Shown: positions 9,127-20,100, counted from the first letter of the stretch. The stretch is DNA of 64,000 nt from LMUY01 sp965199005 (GCA_965199005.1 CBDAQK010000001.1:868001-932000); one strand, 5' to 3'. Notes: generated by a model not told the origin, from the sequence alone. Numbers and translations are program-made.

Positions 9127-12015
9127 ATGAAGAAGATGACTTCAATCGCTGCGATCGCTCCACAAACATCAAGCAGTGCCGACAGTATTTACGCGCCAAA
9201 TTATGTAGCAAACGCAAAGGGACTCATTGACAAGGATCGTCTCTCCCTTGCCCGGGAAATGCTTCTCAATGAGACGCAATACCCCGCTCTTCTTGAATAT
9301 TCTGCGATCTACGCTGTCGAAATGATCTCGGCAGGTGCCGCAGCGGAGCCGGCTACGGTTTTTCAAGCCGTGTTTGGCAGTGAGCATGCCTTAAATGGGG
9401 CGCTTTTATCATATCTTATTAGATGTTCTGACAGACATTACTGGGCGTTTTCGTCCACTGTAGATTGGAGTGCGATTTATGTTGAAGACGATTTGCTTGA
9501 TGATTTGATAGTTTCAATTTGGCGCTACGATCGTAATGCCGCTGCGACCGCTTTCTTAGCGGTGATCGCTTCCGAGCCATCGCGGTCGCGCAGAATGCCA
9601 CCGATATCACTGGTCAAGCTCGATTCCGCTTCGGTGTGGCAGGGGGCGTCTCGAGCTTGTGCTCATAGCGGCAGGTTACTCATCGGTATACTTCAGAAAA
9701 TCATCGAACGGATCGATGGTTTTATGAACCTGCACCGACGATTCGATGCCTCAGAAATTCAAGACATCGAAATGAAAGCCACGACTGTTGCGTCTTTTTT
9801 CCCCGATATCGGCGCCTGGCAATTGAGCTGTCTTGCCCGAAGGGTAGATCCGGCAAAAGCTATTAAACTATACTTCAGTGTTTTTCGAGAGATCGGCGTC
9901 GACGAGTTGGTCTCCGACTTGATTTTCAAAGCCGTCATCGAAGAGGTCAACAGCCGGTTTCACATTCGGAAGACCGAGTGGAAGGGCTTTAGGTCACTCT
10001 CCCCATCAGATATTCAGAACCTCATCTTACTGTGTGCTTCCGCGCGTCTTAAAGTGGAAACCGTCCTCCTCGCAGAGTGCCTCCGCATCATCGACCCTTC
10101 TTCGGCGGTCTTCGCTGCTTGGGCGTGCTTGAACATCGACGCCCCCGAGTGGTGCGACATGGGTTTTCGGCGTCTGGGATACGTTAACCGCCACGCCATT
10201 TCGATGTTTCCGACTTTGGCTGGATGGCCAAGCCAGCGGCCACAGAACGAGAGCATCCAGCACTTTCGTGACCAGGCGAGCACGTGGCCGCGCATCTCGA
10301 TTGTGGTGCCGTCTTTCCAGCAAGGACACTTCATCGAAGATACTCTGCTCTCGATCATCAACCAGGGCTACCCTAACATCGAAATAATCGTGGAGGACGG
10401 AGGCTCTACTGACGAGACATCCCAAGTCTTGGACAAATATCGTAGGGAGATTGCGCATCTTAGATCATCCAAGGATGGCGGCCAGAGCGACGCGATCATG
10501 CGCGGTTTTGAAAAGGCAAGCGGGACGATCTTGAGCTGGCTTAATTCAGACGATATGCTTGCACCTTTTGCGCTATTTAATATTGCGAAAGTAATGATGA
10601 CGGGGGCCGATATCGTTGCAGGCGCCTGTTTTGAATATAAAGGATCTGAATTTATTCAGGCTAACCTGCCAGGTACGCCGTCTGGCCGCCTGCGCGCAGA
10701 AAATTTGGCAGATCTAAAGAATAAATGGTTCATGGGCCATTTTTTTTACCAACCAGAAGTCTATTTTACTGCAGATGCCTACAAACGAGCTGGCGGGCGT
10801 ATTGATAAGAATTTGAATTATACGATGGACTACGACCTTTGGCTTCGCTTCGCCGCGCTGGAGCCGGAGTTTCGGAAAGTCTTTTGGCCTGTCGCGTTGT
10901 TTCGACGGCACGAAGACCAGAAGACATTCAATCTCGACCGGACGGTGATCGAGCAGGGCAATGTTCGCCACGCGGCCGGCGTACTCGTAAGTCAATCTCG
11001 CGCAAGCCATTCTTCTGAGGTTACTCGCCATAAAACCCGAGCGCTGTTCGCGGGCGAGAGGATCAACGTGCATGTTGTGACGGGCAAAATGGGCATCTTT
11101 TTTCCTGAAAGCACCCAGCATGACCTGGAAATTGCATTTGCGGACGACCGATTTAAGGTCAGCTTTTCTGACGCCACTGCGGCAAAAATAGCCCCCAATT
11201 GCGACCTTATCATCCATGTTAATACGCTCACCGTATCTGAACAGACTTTCATTGAAGAGATCACAGCACGAGGATCGCGACCGTTAGTTCTTGGGTGGTT
11301 CTGGGACAATCATCACGCCTATGACCTCAATATGAGGTTTGCGCAGAAGTACGATTTGGGGATTGCGGGTCATGATTTCGCAAAGCACTATTTAGCAAAC
11401 GAGGCCATGTGGCTTCTGCCGTCAGTGCCCCTTTGTTTCACGCACTGGCCAGGGCTGGTACTTTCGGAAGGTCGAACCATTCGCGCGGCAAATGATCGTT
11501 CCGACGCGCTCCAAGGAAGTTTTGTCGACTACGCCGACGTTCCGTCGCGCTCGATAGCAATCAAGAAACTCATCCAAAGCGGCATGTTCGGAGAACTCAG
11601 TCTGATCGACCACAACACCCCAGGGGGCTACTTTTCTTTATCAACCGACGATAAATTGAAGCTCTGGTGCCGGTACAAAGTGTCTCTGGCCGCCAACGTT
11701 GATCGAGACATCCCGATCCGCTTCTTCGACGCATTGGTCATGGGCCAAATACCGATCATACCGAAGCAGACACTGGATCTTGACTTTTTCCGCACGCTTT
11801 TCCCTGAGGACAAGTTTGTCGTTGCCGAATCTTTGGCGCCCACGCATGTCGAAACTGCGCTACAGGACGCTTTGTCGATCTTCGATTCGCAAAGCCCGGA
11901 AGAACTCCGCGCGCGGATAGACGTCGCGGCGGCGCGCCATTCGTTCATTGCACGGCTGCGAGACCTCCTCGTGACATGCGAGAATGCTGCGTTCGCCAGA
12001 GGAGTTGTCCAGTGA
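9127..12015 (+). CDS. Large two-domain glycosyltransferase (GT2 core plus second GT-like domain)
   Basis: The chosen ATG (9127) has AAAGGG upstream; a TTG at 9067 and ATGs at 9082 and 9136 are alternatives. With this start the protein is 962 residues. Residues about 1-385 are helical and of unknown function. Residues about 390-560 are a family 2 glycosyltransferase: ISIVVPSFQQGHFIEDT, EDGGSTDET and LNSDDMLAP, the last carrying the metal-binding DxD-like acidic pair. Residues about 645-940 look like a second, GT-B/CgeB-type transferase (GWFWDNHH, then IRFFDALVMGQIPI and an FPEDKFVV segment). GT2 enzymes add sugars from nucleotide donors in the cytoplasm. The stop overlaps the GTG of the next gene, so the two are translated together and likely act on one surface glycan. 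Confidence 0.8.
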   Translation: MKKMTSIAAIAPQTSSSADSIYAPNYVANAKGLIDKDRLSLAREMLLNETQYPALLEYSAIYAVEMISAGAAAEPATVFQAVFGSEHALNGALLSYLIRCSDRHYWAFSSTVDWSAIYVEDDLLDDLIVSIWRYDRNAAATAFLAVIASEPSRSRRMPPISLVKLDSASVWQGASRACAHSGRLLIGILQKIIERIDGFMNLHRRFDASEIQDIEMKATTVASFFPDIGAWQLSCLARRVDPAKAIKLYFSVFREIGVDELVSDLIFKAVIEEVNSRFHIRKTEWKGFRSLSPSDIQNLILLCASARLKVETVLLAECLRIIDPSSAVFAAWACLNIDAPEWCDMGFRRLGYVNRHAISMFPTLAGWPSQRPQNESIQHFRDQASTWPRISIVVPSFQQGHFIEDTLLSIINQGYPNIEIIVEDGGSTDETSQVLDKYRREIAHLRSSKDGGQSDAIMRGFEKASGTILSWLNSDDMLAPFALFNIAKVMMTGADIVAGACFEYKGSEFIQANLPGTPSGRLRAENLADLKNKWFMGHFFYQPEVYFTADAYKRAGGRIDKNLNYTMDYDLWLRFAALEPEFRKVFWPVALFRRHEDQKTFNLDRTVIEQGNVRHAAGVLVSQSRASHSSEVTRHKTRALFAGERINVHVVTGKMGIFFPESTQHDLEIAFADDRFKVSFSDATAAKIAPNCDLIIHVNTLTVSEQTFIEEITARGSRPLVLGWFWDNHHAYDLNMRFAQKYDLGIAGHDFAKHYLANEAMWLLPSVPLCFTHWPGLVLSEGRTIRAANDRSDALQGSFVDYADVPSRSIAIKKLIQSGMFGELSLIDHNTPGGYFSLSTDDKLKLWCRYKVSLAANVDRDIPIRFFDALVMGQIPIIPKQTLDLDFFRTLFPEDKFVVAESLAPTHVETALQDALSIFDSQSPEELRARIDVAAARHSFIARLRDLLVTCENAAFARGVVQ

Positions 12016-15005
12016 TCGAGTGCAGCACATTCAGTCTCGCGATGCATCTCACAGCGATGGATGCCGAAGACGATGCCTTCGCGAGCTTGGCGGGACAATT
12101 TGTTACCAGCTTGTCTGAAATCGTGCAGCATCGTGGCGTGGAGATTCTCAATAGCTTACGCGAACTCGGTTTGAGCGATCGCCTGAAGGTCGCATCTAAG
12201 AGAGCCGACGTCCAGAAGTCGCTGGCTCTCGCTCTCGAGTTGATAGCGGAACGCACTTCGCCAGACCTTTCAGGGTCTCTCGTCAGCTACGGGGTTTGCG
12301 CCAACCTCACGTTTCTTCTCGACCTCATCAAGCACAAACCTGCGCAGAACCTGCTACTTCTCATCGAATGGTTCGGTCGTTGCTCGCTCATCGAATCAAA
12401 CATTGATATCGAGGCGCCTTATGCGCTTGATCCGGCGTGGCACACAACGACGACCGAAGAGTTGCATGTTCATTTGGTCAAAGCACTCCACGGTAGCTTC
12501 CGCGAGAGAAGTGCAATGGTGGACGCACTCACGGCCGTCAAGTTTCTCAACACGCGCACAATCGTCCGCTACGTCATCCAACTCGCATGGCGGGACCGGA
12601 GTTTCGATGAGATCACAGGCGCGACCGCTTTCGAGGAAGAGCTTGCATCCCTCGTTTTAGCGCCGTTGCATCGGCTTGGGGCCGTTGGTACCCTTCTGCG
12701 GGATAGGCGCTTTCGCGATATCATACTCGCGAAGTACGAAGCTCATGACAATTTACTCGAGCAGCAAAAAGATATAGATCTCGATCTTAGACAACGCACG
12801 GTGCTTGCCGAGCTACTCGTCGAGGAACTCGGGAGTGTTAAAAGCAAGCAGCAACAAGACGGCATGTTGCGGGCGCTCGGCTTATGTGCGCCGCGCGGCT
12901 ATTCATCCGAGCTGAACTACCGACCCCTCCAGAGCTTACGCGCTCTGTCCTATGACCGTGTTGCGCGGATGCGTTACGACAACGTCGACCTTGCACCAGT
13001 TGCTATGCAAACCGGCGCTGTCGGGCTGTTGATGGCGACTCTCGCACGGTCTGCGGAGTGCAACGCAGCCGTCATGTACGCGGCCGCTCTGCACCATGCC
13101 GGGTTTAGCGTTAAGATTATCATCTGGCCGCATAGCCAGGGTAGCGGCGAGAGCGACGCGGCGATTTGCGACACTTTCGATGTTCTTGACCTGAGGCAGA
13201 TCCCTTTCGAAACCAGAGTAAAGGTCGTCCGGGCGCTGGGTTTGGAATGTTTGTTGTCCATGAATAACGTGACATGGGGATGGTCCGAGTATATTGCCGC
13301 CTGTTGTTTCAGGCTCGCTCACATTCAAGTTGCGACCTATCTTTCGGTGATCACCGTTGGATTTCAAAACATCGACTACTATCTTGTCGGGTCCGACAGC
13401 GAGGGGCCAAACGCGGCGGGTCACTACATCGAACGACTGTTGTGGCTCGAGGGAAGTGTGCTGTGCCTGCAGCCGGCGGAGCATCGACAGATCGATGATA
13501 GAGCTGCGCAACGTCGTCCTTTGGTCGCTGCCTGTGGCTCTAGCCTTCTGAAGCTGACACCCCGGTCTATTGAAGAGATCTTCAGCATTTGTGCGTTGGT
13601 TGGAATCCGGGAGATATATTTTTATCCCTACAACCCGTCATGGGGCCTTTCCCCAAGCAAAGCCTTCGAACTCAATCTGCGCGTTATCGCGAAGCGCTGT
13701 GAATACGACGGCGAAATTAAAGTGGTCGGACCTTGGAGCGACCAGTCGGCCATTTTCTCTCTTCTTGATCGTTGCGATCTATATTTTGACTCCTATCCCC
13801 ATTCTGGCGGCCTGTCAGTGCTCGACGCAATTTCCCGTGGGCTCCCTGTGGTCTATCGCAGCGGACCTTCGCAGCGTGGATTGCAGGCCCGTAATGTCGT
13901 TGTAGCGGCTGCTGCACGCGGAATAGACCTGTCCCGGTTGGAGGAAAAAGGCCTCACTCCGCCGGAGAGAGATGCATTTATCGTGTCGTTGTTGGAGGAA
14001 CCCTCAGCATCAGCCGACTTTACGACGCATCCAATCTTCAATGTGCACAGCTTTGCCTCGGATATTGCACATGCCCTGCTCCAGGTTGACATCCGACCCA
14101 CCCGATCAAATCTCCCATTCAGATTTAGCTCGGTCGGCAATACGGTCGTGCTCCGTCCCGCCGGCCGGCAGGTTCTCTTTTTCGATGACCCGATGTTGCA
14201 TCCAGGTATTGCGACACCGGCTCATTCGGGCGCTTTGCTGATATCTTTGATGCCGTCATTTGAGGCACAATTCGTGAGCCAGAGCTCCACATTCCAAAGC
14301 AAGATTTGCGAGTTTCGCTTCACGTCCAAACGCGACCAACTCGTTGTCTTCGCATTGCCTGTGACGAATGCGGAGGCAGGCGAGCAGTTGTGCATGATCA
14401 CTGGCGGTCTTCCGTCAGGCTGGACGCATCCGATCATTGCCGGCGCAACGACCATCGCTTATGTCGTGTGTAACGTAACGTGTGGGCACAATCTGATTTC
14501 GGTTCACTCAAGTGCCCCGTTATCCAAGATACGGCTCGTAGGATCGATTAAGGCTCCTGCCACAGGAAGTATTTCCAAAGGGGAACGTGCGGCCATATGG
14601 AGTGCCATAGCGGGCTTCAGCTTCTGGGAAGGGGCAAACGTTGAATACGGCCTTGAGTCTCCGTTCAGGTGGGCGATCGGCGCTACGAGCACGATAAGGG
14701 TTCTGGTGGATGGGCCAGATGCTCACCAAGGAATGCTTGTAGAGGTTCAGGTTGCTTCGGCGACATGTGAGATCACCATCTCAACGGGGGGAGCAATATT
14801 GTGTGTGTTCCGTCGCGAGACGGGCCGCCTCGAACACGTCGAGGTTATCGAAATCTGGCACCCGTTCGCGAATGGCTATCACGATCTTCAGTTTGATTCG
14901 AAAGTCGAACGCGTGAGTAGCGATCGTGACCTGACGATGGTCATAAAGAAAGTATCTTTGGTCTCGCGAATTCCCTCATGTGAATTGGCAGCCGTTCAGT
15001 CGTGA
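12012..15005 (+). CDS. SPINDLY/OGT-like (GT41-type) glycosyltransferase with C-terminal FRW module
   Basis: I start at GTG 12012 (997 aa) because it overlaps the upstream TGA as GTGA and has AGAGGAG about eight bases before it; an in-frame ATG at 11976 lies inside the previous gene and lacks a ribosome site. Residues 1-320 are helical. The centre resembles the catalytic half of O-GlcNAc transferase-like enzymes: FDSYPHSGGLSVLDAISRG then LPVVYRSGPSQRGLQARN (about 595-630), where GT41 members have DTFPYNGGTT and G-PVVT. No TPR array is recognisable, unlike classical OGT. Residues about 868-993 are a copy of the beta module seen in the 7198-8463 protein (SPFRWAIGATSTIRVL). Transfer to a protein or glycan acceptor is plausible; the donor is unknown. 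Confidence 0.72.
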   Translation: MIECSTFSLAMHLTAMDAEDDAFASLAGQFVTSLSEIVQHRGVEILNSLRELGLSDRLKVASKRADVQKSLALALELIAERTSPDLSGSLVSYGVCANLTFLLDLIKHKPAQNLLLLIEWFGRCSLIESNIDIEAPYALDPAWHTTTTEELHVHLVKALHGSFRERSAMVDALTAVKFLNTRTIVRYVIQLAWRDRSFDEITGATAFEEELASLVLAPLHRLGAVGTLLRDRRFRDIILAKYEAHDNLLEQQKDIDLDLRQRTVLAELLVEELGSVKSKQQQDGMLRALGLCAPRGYSSELNYRPLQSLRALSYDRVARMRYDNVDLAPVAMQTGAVGLLMATLARSAECNAAVMYAAALHHAGFSVKIIIWPHSQGSGESDAAICDTFDVLDLRQIPFETRVKVVRALGLECLLSMNNVTWGWSEYIAACCFRLAHIQVATYLSVITVGFQNIDYYLVGSDSEGPNAAGHYIERLLWLEGSVLCLQPAEHRQIDDRAAQRRPLVAACGSSLLKLTPRSIEEIFSICALVGIREIYFYPYNPSWGLSPSKAFELNLRVIAKRCEYDGEIKVVGPWSDQSAIFSLLDRCDLYFDSYPHSGGLSVLDAISRGLPVVYRSGPSQRGLQARNVVVAAAARGIDLSRLEEKGLTPPERDAFIVSLLEEPSASADFTTHPIFNVHSFASDIAHALLQVDIRPTRSNLPFRFSSVGNTVVLRPAGRQVLFFDDPMLHPGIATPAHSGALLISLMPSFEAQFVSQSSTFQSKICEFRFTSKRDQLVVFALPVTNAEAGEQLCMITGGLPSGWTHPIIAGATTIAYVVCNVTCGHNLISVHSSAPLSKIRLVGSIKAPATGSISKGERAAIWSAIAGFSFWEGANVEYGLESPFRWAIGATSTIRVLVDGPDAHQGMLVEVQVASATCEITISTGGAILCVFRRETGRLEHVEVIEIWHPFANGYHDLQFDSKVERVSSDRDLTMVIKKVSLVSRIPSCELAAVQS

Positions 15006-15274
15006 AGGCGTCGTTCCTGGAAGCCGGGCCGCTTTTGGCTTGACCTTGTTTCAATCAGACGCGGGACAGCCGAGAATTCACGACTGATTTGGAGGCTGCC
15101 CCGCTATCCCGAGCTGGATGCCAGAGGTGGTGCACCCGGTCGAGGCCAGCGACGCAACCTATGATGGGCCAGGCGGACAGACTGGCGTTGCGGACTTGTC
15201 AACTCTACGGCGGAAGCGTCTCCACATGCACCATGGCGCAGACGCTACTCATCCGCAGGACAAGCGATTGACAC

Positions 15275-15919
15275 GTGGTCTCTGACGGTTTACAGCCGTC
15301 GTCAGGGTTCGGACATATTGCGTTGACGAAGGACGAAACACGGCAGGCGATCCTGTTAGCAGCGCAGCAGCTCTTTGCGCGGTTCGGACCCATCAAGACC
15401 AGCGTGGCGGACATCGCGCGCGAGCTGGGGATGTCGTCGACCAACATCTACAACTTCTATCCGTCGCGCGAGGCGATCCTGGAAGCGGTTGGCACGCTCG
15501 AAATCACGACATTGAAACATCGCGTCGTTCGTAAGACCGACCGCACGGCCGATCATTGGACGAAGATCGAAGTACTTTATCTCGAGACGCTCCGGAACTT
15601 GCGTGATCATCTTGAAAACGAGAAAGACATTCTCCAACTGCAGGCTTTGGCGAAGAAGAACGGGTGGCAGTTCGTTGCCAACTACTACCGATTCGTTCTT
15701 GATATGACGGCCGACATTCTTTTAAAAGGATGTCAGTCTGGCGCGTTCCATTTGGAACGAGGATGCGCAGGATCGAGTGAGGCGAAGGCCGTTGCGTTAG
15801 CGATGTTCGATTGCCTCGTCAGTGCCGTGGATCCCTTGATAATGCGAAACTTTGATCGGCCGGAGCACGAGCGCCGGGTGAAGGCGCAACTCGACCTGCT
15901 CAAACGCGCCGTGACCTAA
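15275..15919 (+). CDS. TetR-family repressor of the adjacent RND operon
   Basis: Residues 17-65 form a TetR DNA-binding domain: TRQAILLAAQQLFARFG, then SVADIARELGMSSTNIYNFY with the recognition helix, then SREAIL. The rest is a helical ligand-binding domain of normal length (214 aa in all). The start is GTG at 15275 or the TTG at 15323; the latter gives a more usual N-terminus (LTKDETRQ). The gene lies 101 bp upstream of, and in the same direction as, the MFP-RND-OMF genes. An inverted repeat that could be its operator sits in that gap. Repression of the pump, relieved by a bound substrate, is the usual arrangement and is inferred here. Confidence 0.85.
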   Translation: MVSDGLQPSSGFGHIALTKDETRQAILLAAQQLFARFGPIKTSVADIARELGMSSTNIYNFYPSREAILEAVGTLEITTLKHRVVRKTDRTADHWTKIEVLYLETLRNLRDHLENEKDILQLQALAKKNGWQFVANYYRFVLDMTADILLKGCQSGAFHLERGCAGSSEAKAVALAMFDCLVSAVDPLIMRNFDRPEHERRVKAQLDLLKRAVT

Positions 15920-15931
15920 CACTTATTTTAA

Positions 15932-15962
15932 TTGCGTTCTGACAGATAACGGATATCGTCAG
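15932..15962 (+). promoter_or_regulatory. Putative pump promoter with overlapping TetR operator
   Basis: An inverted repeat, CTGAC-a-GATA (15939-15948) facing TATC-GTCAG (15954-15962) around ACGGA, lies in the gap between tetR and the pump genes. It overlaps a possible promoter: TTGCGT at 15932-15937, a 16-bp spacer, and TATCGT at 15954-15959. A repressor bound here would block polymerase. The -10 match is weak and one arm has a one-base bulge. Confidence 0.4.
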
Positions 15963-16020
15963 GCCTAATCGGCCAACTCGCTCAACAAGCGCCCCCCTCA
16001 TACCCGATCGGACCATCCGC

Positions 16021-17181
16021 ATGGCGAACCCATTGCGTTTCGTGTCGCCGTTTTTTCTCGTGTCCGGCCTTATCCTCGCCGGCTGCGACGACAAACCAGC
16101 TGCCGCCCCGGCACCGGCGCCCGCCGAGGTCGGCGTGATGACGGTGAAGCCGCAGGCGGTCAGTCTGACAACGGAACTGCCCGGCCGCACAGCGGCCTTT
16201 CTCTCGGCGGACGTTCGTCCTCAGGTCAGCGGGCTGATCAACAAGCGCATCTTCACCGAGGGCGCCGAGGTCAAGGCCGGGGACCCGCTCTACCAAATCG
16301 ACCCGGCAACCTATCAGGCGACCTACGACAGTGCCGTCGCCACGTTGGCGCACAACCAGGCCGCCCTTGTAACGGCACGGGCGAAGGCGGCTCGGTATCG
16401 CCCCTTGGCCGCTGCCCAGGCTGTCAGCCGGCAGGACGCGGACGATGCGGTGGCAGCCGCCGCCGAGGCGGTGGCGGATATTGGAACCGCAAAGGCCGCC
16501 ATCGAGCAGGCCCGTATCAATCTGGCCTACACGAAGGTTCAGGCGCCGATCAGCGGACGCATCGGACGATCGACCGTGACGCCGGGTGCCCTGGTCACCG
16601 CTGATCAGACGACGGCGCTGGCGACCGTGACCCAGTTGGACCCGATCTATGTCGACGTGACGCAGCCGACGACCGCGCTACTGCGCCAGCGACAGGAGAT
16701 GGCAGCGGGCAAGCTGCAGACCTCCGGCCCCAACCAGGCGCAAGTGACTCTGGTGCTGGATGACGGCACCAAATACGCGCGGCCCGGCACGCTGCAATTC
16801 TCCGAGGTGAACGTCGATCAGACCACCGGCACGGTGGTTGTGCGGGCTATCTTTCCCAATCCCGACCGTTTGCTGCTGCCCGGGCTGTACGTCCATGCGG
16901 AGTTGCAAGAGGGTACGGACGACAACGCCGTGTTGGTGCCGCAGCAGGGGGTATCCCGTAACTCCCATGGCGACGCGACGGTGCTGGTGGTGGGCAAGGA
17001 CAGCAAGGTCGCACTGCGGATCATCCAGACTAGCCGGGCGATCGGCGACAAATGGGTGGTGACGAGCGGGCTGGCCGCGGGCGATCGTGTGATCGTTGAC
17101 GGCTTGCAGAAGGCGCGGCCCGGTGCCGCCGTTCACGCCACGGAAATGGACGTCGACAAGCCGGCCGAGCCGGCAAAGTAA
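16021..17181 (+). CDS. RND efflux periplasmic adaptor (MexA/AcrA type), lipoprotein
   Basis: This 386-residue membrane fusion protein bridges the inner-membrane RND pump and the outer-membrane channel. It has a lipoprotein signal with lipobox LILAGC, placing the lipidated Cys at residue 22. Then come the barrel-sandwich/lipoyl half (VRPQVSGLINKRIFTEGAEV), an alpha-helical hairpin (about 95-165), the second lipoyl half (VQAPISGRIGRS), and the beta-barrel and membrane-proximal domains ending near LQKARPGA. Length and order fit the AcrA/MexA family. It is followed after 10 bp by the RND permease and then the outer-membrane factor, forming a complete tripartite pump operon downstream of a TetR regulator. 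Confidence 0.95.
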   Translation: MANPLRFVSPFFLVSGLILAGCDDKPAAAPAPAPAEVGVMTVKPQAVSLTTELPGRTAAFLSADVRPQVSGLINKRIFTEGAEVKAGDPLYQIDPATYQATYDSAVATLAHNQAALVTARAKAARYRPLAAAQAVSRQDADDAVAAAAEAVADIGTAKAAIEQARINLAYTKVQAPISGRIGRSTVTPGALVTADQTTALATVTQLDPIYVDVTQPTTALLRQRQEMAAGKLQTSGPNQAQVTLVLDDGTKYARPGTLQFSEVNVDQTTGTVVVRAIFPNPDRLLLPGLYVHAELQEGTDDNAVLVPQQGVSRNSHGDATVLVVGKDSKVALRIIQTSRAIGDKWVVTSGLAAGDRVIVDGLQKARPGAAVHATEMDVDKPAEPAK

Positions 17182-17191
17182 AGGCGATCCC

Positions 17192-20100
17192 ATGTCAGCG
17201 TTTTTCATTGATCGCCCGGTCTTCGCCTGGGTCATCGGGCTGATCCTCATGCTGGTTGGCGGGGTGGAAATCTTCCAGCTGCCGATCGCCCAATACCCAA
17301 CCATCGCGCCGCCACAGATCGCCGTCACGGTGAGCTATCCCGGTGCCTCGGCACAGACGGTGGCCGATACCGTGGTGCGCCCGATCGAGCAGCAAATGTC
17401 GGGGCTGGATGGTTTGGAGTATATCTCTTCCACCGGCGAGGCCAGCGGCGCCATGGAGATCGACCTCACGTTCAAGCAAGGCACGGACGTGAACATCGCC
17501 CAGGTGCAGGTGCAGAACAAGCTATCCCTGGCGGAAGCGACGCTGCCGTCGGAGGTCACGCAGCAAGGCATCCGCGTCACCAAGGCGACGAAGAACTTCA
17601 TGATGGTGGTGGGCTTCATCTCGTCCGACGGCAGCATGAACGCCCAGGACATTGCCGATTATATCGCATCGAACATCCAGGATCCGCTTACCCGCATCAC
17701 CGGCGTCGGTGACTTCACGCTTTTCGGCTCCGAGTATGCGATGCGCATCTGGCTGGATCCGGGCAAGCTCTACAAATATGCGATGACGGTGGGGGACGTG
17801 ACCTCCGCGATCGCGGTACAGAACATCCAGGTGTCGTCTGGCGAGGTGGGCGGCTTGCCGAGCGCCAAAGGCCAGAGGCTGGACGCAACGATCATCGGCC
17901 CCACCCGATATGAGACGAAGGAGGAGTTCGAGAACCTCCTACTGAAGGTCAACACAGCCGGGTCGCAGGTCTTGCTGAAAGATGTGGCCGAGATCGAACT
18001 CGGCGCGCAGACCTACGCCACGAGTTCCGAGTACAACAACGAGCCGGCGGCCGGCATCGCGCTCAAGCTGGCGCCGGGCGCCAACCAGCTTTCGACCGAA
18101 ACGGCGGTGCGGGCCGAGCTCAAGACGCTGCAGGCGTTCTTCCCGACCGGGCTGCAGATCGTGTACCCGCTGGATACCGAACCGTTCATCACCCTGTCGA
18201 TCCAGGAGGTGGTCAAGACGCTCGTCGAGGCGATCGTGCTCGTCTTCGTCGTGATGTATATCTTCCTGCAGAATTTCCGTGCGACGCTGATCCCGACGAT
18301 TGCGGTGCCAATCGTGTTGCTAGGAACCTTCGGCGTGCTCGCGACGCTGGGTTACACCATCAACACATTAACCATGCTCGCCATGGTGCTCGCCGTCGGC
18401 CTTCTGGTGGACGACGCGATCGTGGTGGTGGAAAACGTCGAGCGCGTGATGGCGGAGGAACACCTCTCCCCGCGCGACGCCACACGCAAGTCGATGGAGC
18501 AGATTTCCGGAGCACTGGTGGGCATCGCATTGGTGTTGTCAGCGGTGTTCCTGCCAATGGCCTTCCTGAGCGGGTCGACGGGTGTGATCTACCGCCAGTT
18601 CTCCATCACCATCGTCTCCGCCATGGTCCTGTCGGTGCTGGTGGCGCTAATCCTGACCCCGGCGCTATGCGCGACGCTGCTGAAGCCGAGCCATACGGCG
18701 AAACGCGGACCGTTCCTTTGGTTCAATCGCGGGTTCGATGGGTTGAACCGTGGGTATATCGGCGGCGTTGGGCGGATGATCGGCGGGTCCGTCTGGTCGA
18801 TGGTGGTGTTCGTGCTGATCGTCGGCGCCATGGGATACATGTTCACCCGAATACCCTCGGGCTTCTTGCCGGATGAAGACCAGGCGCTGCTGTTCGGTCA
18901 GATCGCGTTGCCCGCCGGCAGCACGGCAGAGCAGACGGCCGAGGTGAACCGGCGCGTGGTTGACTACCTGCTGAAGGAGGAAAAGGCCAATGTCGTGTCC
19001 GCCTTCTCCGTCGTCGGCTTCAACTTCGGCGGGCAGGGGCAGAATGCCGGCTTCCTGGCTATCAGCCTGAAGGATTGGTCGCAGCGGCCACTGTCGTCCC
19101 AATCGGGCGCTGCGATCGCGGGGCGACTGATGGCACATTTCGCCGGGTCGAAGGACGCGATGATCTTTGCGTTCCAGCCGCCGGCCGTGATGGAGCTGGG
19201 CAACGCCTCCGGTTTCGATATGGAACTGGTGGACCGCGCCAATTTGGGCCATGACAAACTGCTGGCCGCCCGAAATCAGCTTCTGGGCATGGCGGCGCAG
19301 GATCGTCGCGTCGCGGCGGTGCGGCCGAACGGGCTGGAAGATGCGCCGCAATATCAGCTGATCGTCGACCGCAACAAGGCCAACGCGCTCGGCGTCAGCA
19401 ACGCCGACATCAACACGCTAATCGAAGGTGCCCTAGGCTCCACCTACGTGAACCAGTTCATGCGGGAGGGTCGGGTGAAGCAGGTGTATGTGCAGGGCGA
19501 GGCATCCGCCCGGATGCTGCCGGATGATCTGGGCAAATGGTACCTCCGCAATACTGGTGGCGCGCTCGTATCGTTTTCCACGATCGCCTCCGGCAAGTGG
19601 CTCGTCGGGCCGCAGAAGGTCGAGGGCTATAACGGGGAGACGTCGTTCGAAATCCAGGGCAGTCCAGCGCCCGGCGGCAGCACCGGCACGGCGATGGCCG
19701 CGATGGCGGAGATGGCCGGCAAGCTGCCGCAAGGCGTGGGCTATGAATGGACCGGGCTGAGCTACGAACAGCAGCAGGCCGGGTCGCAGACGACGGCGCT
19801 TTACTCGATCTCCGCCATCGTCATCCTGTTCTGCCTTGCCGCCCTCTACGAGAGTTGGCCGATCCCGTTCGCGGTGGTGCTGGTTGCGCCCCTGGGGGTT
19901 CTTGGCGCGGTTCTGGCGACATGGGCGCGCGGCCTCGACAACGACGTGTATTTCCAGGTGGGGCTGTTGACCACGGTCGGCCTGGCGGTGAAGAACGCGA
20001 TCTTGATCGTGGAGTTTGCCAAAGAGTTCTTCGACGAGGGCGCCAGCCTGCGCGATGCAGCCATCGACGCAGCGCGGGAGCGCTTGCGGCCAATCTTGAT

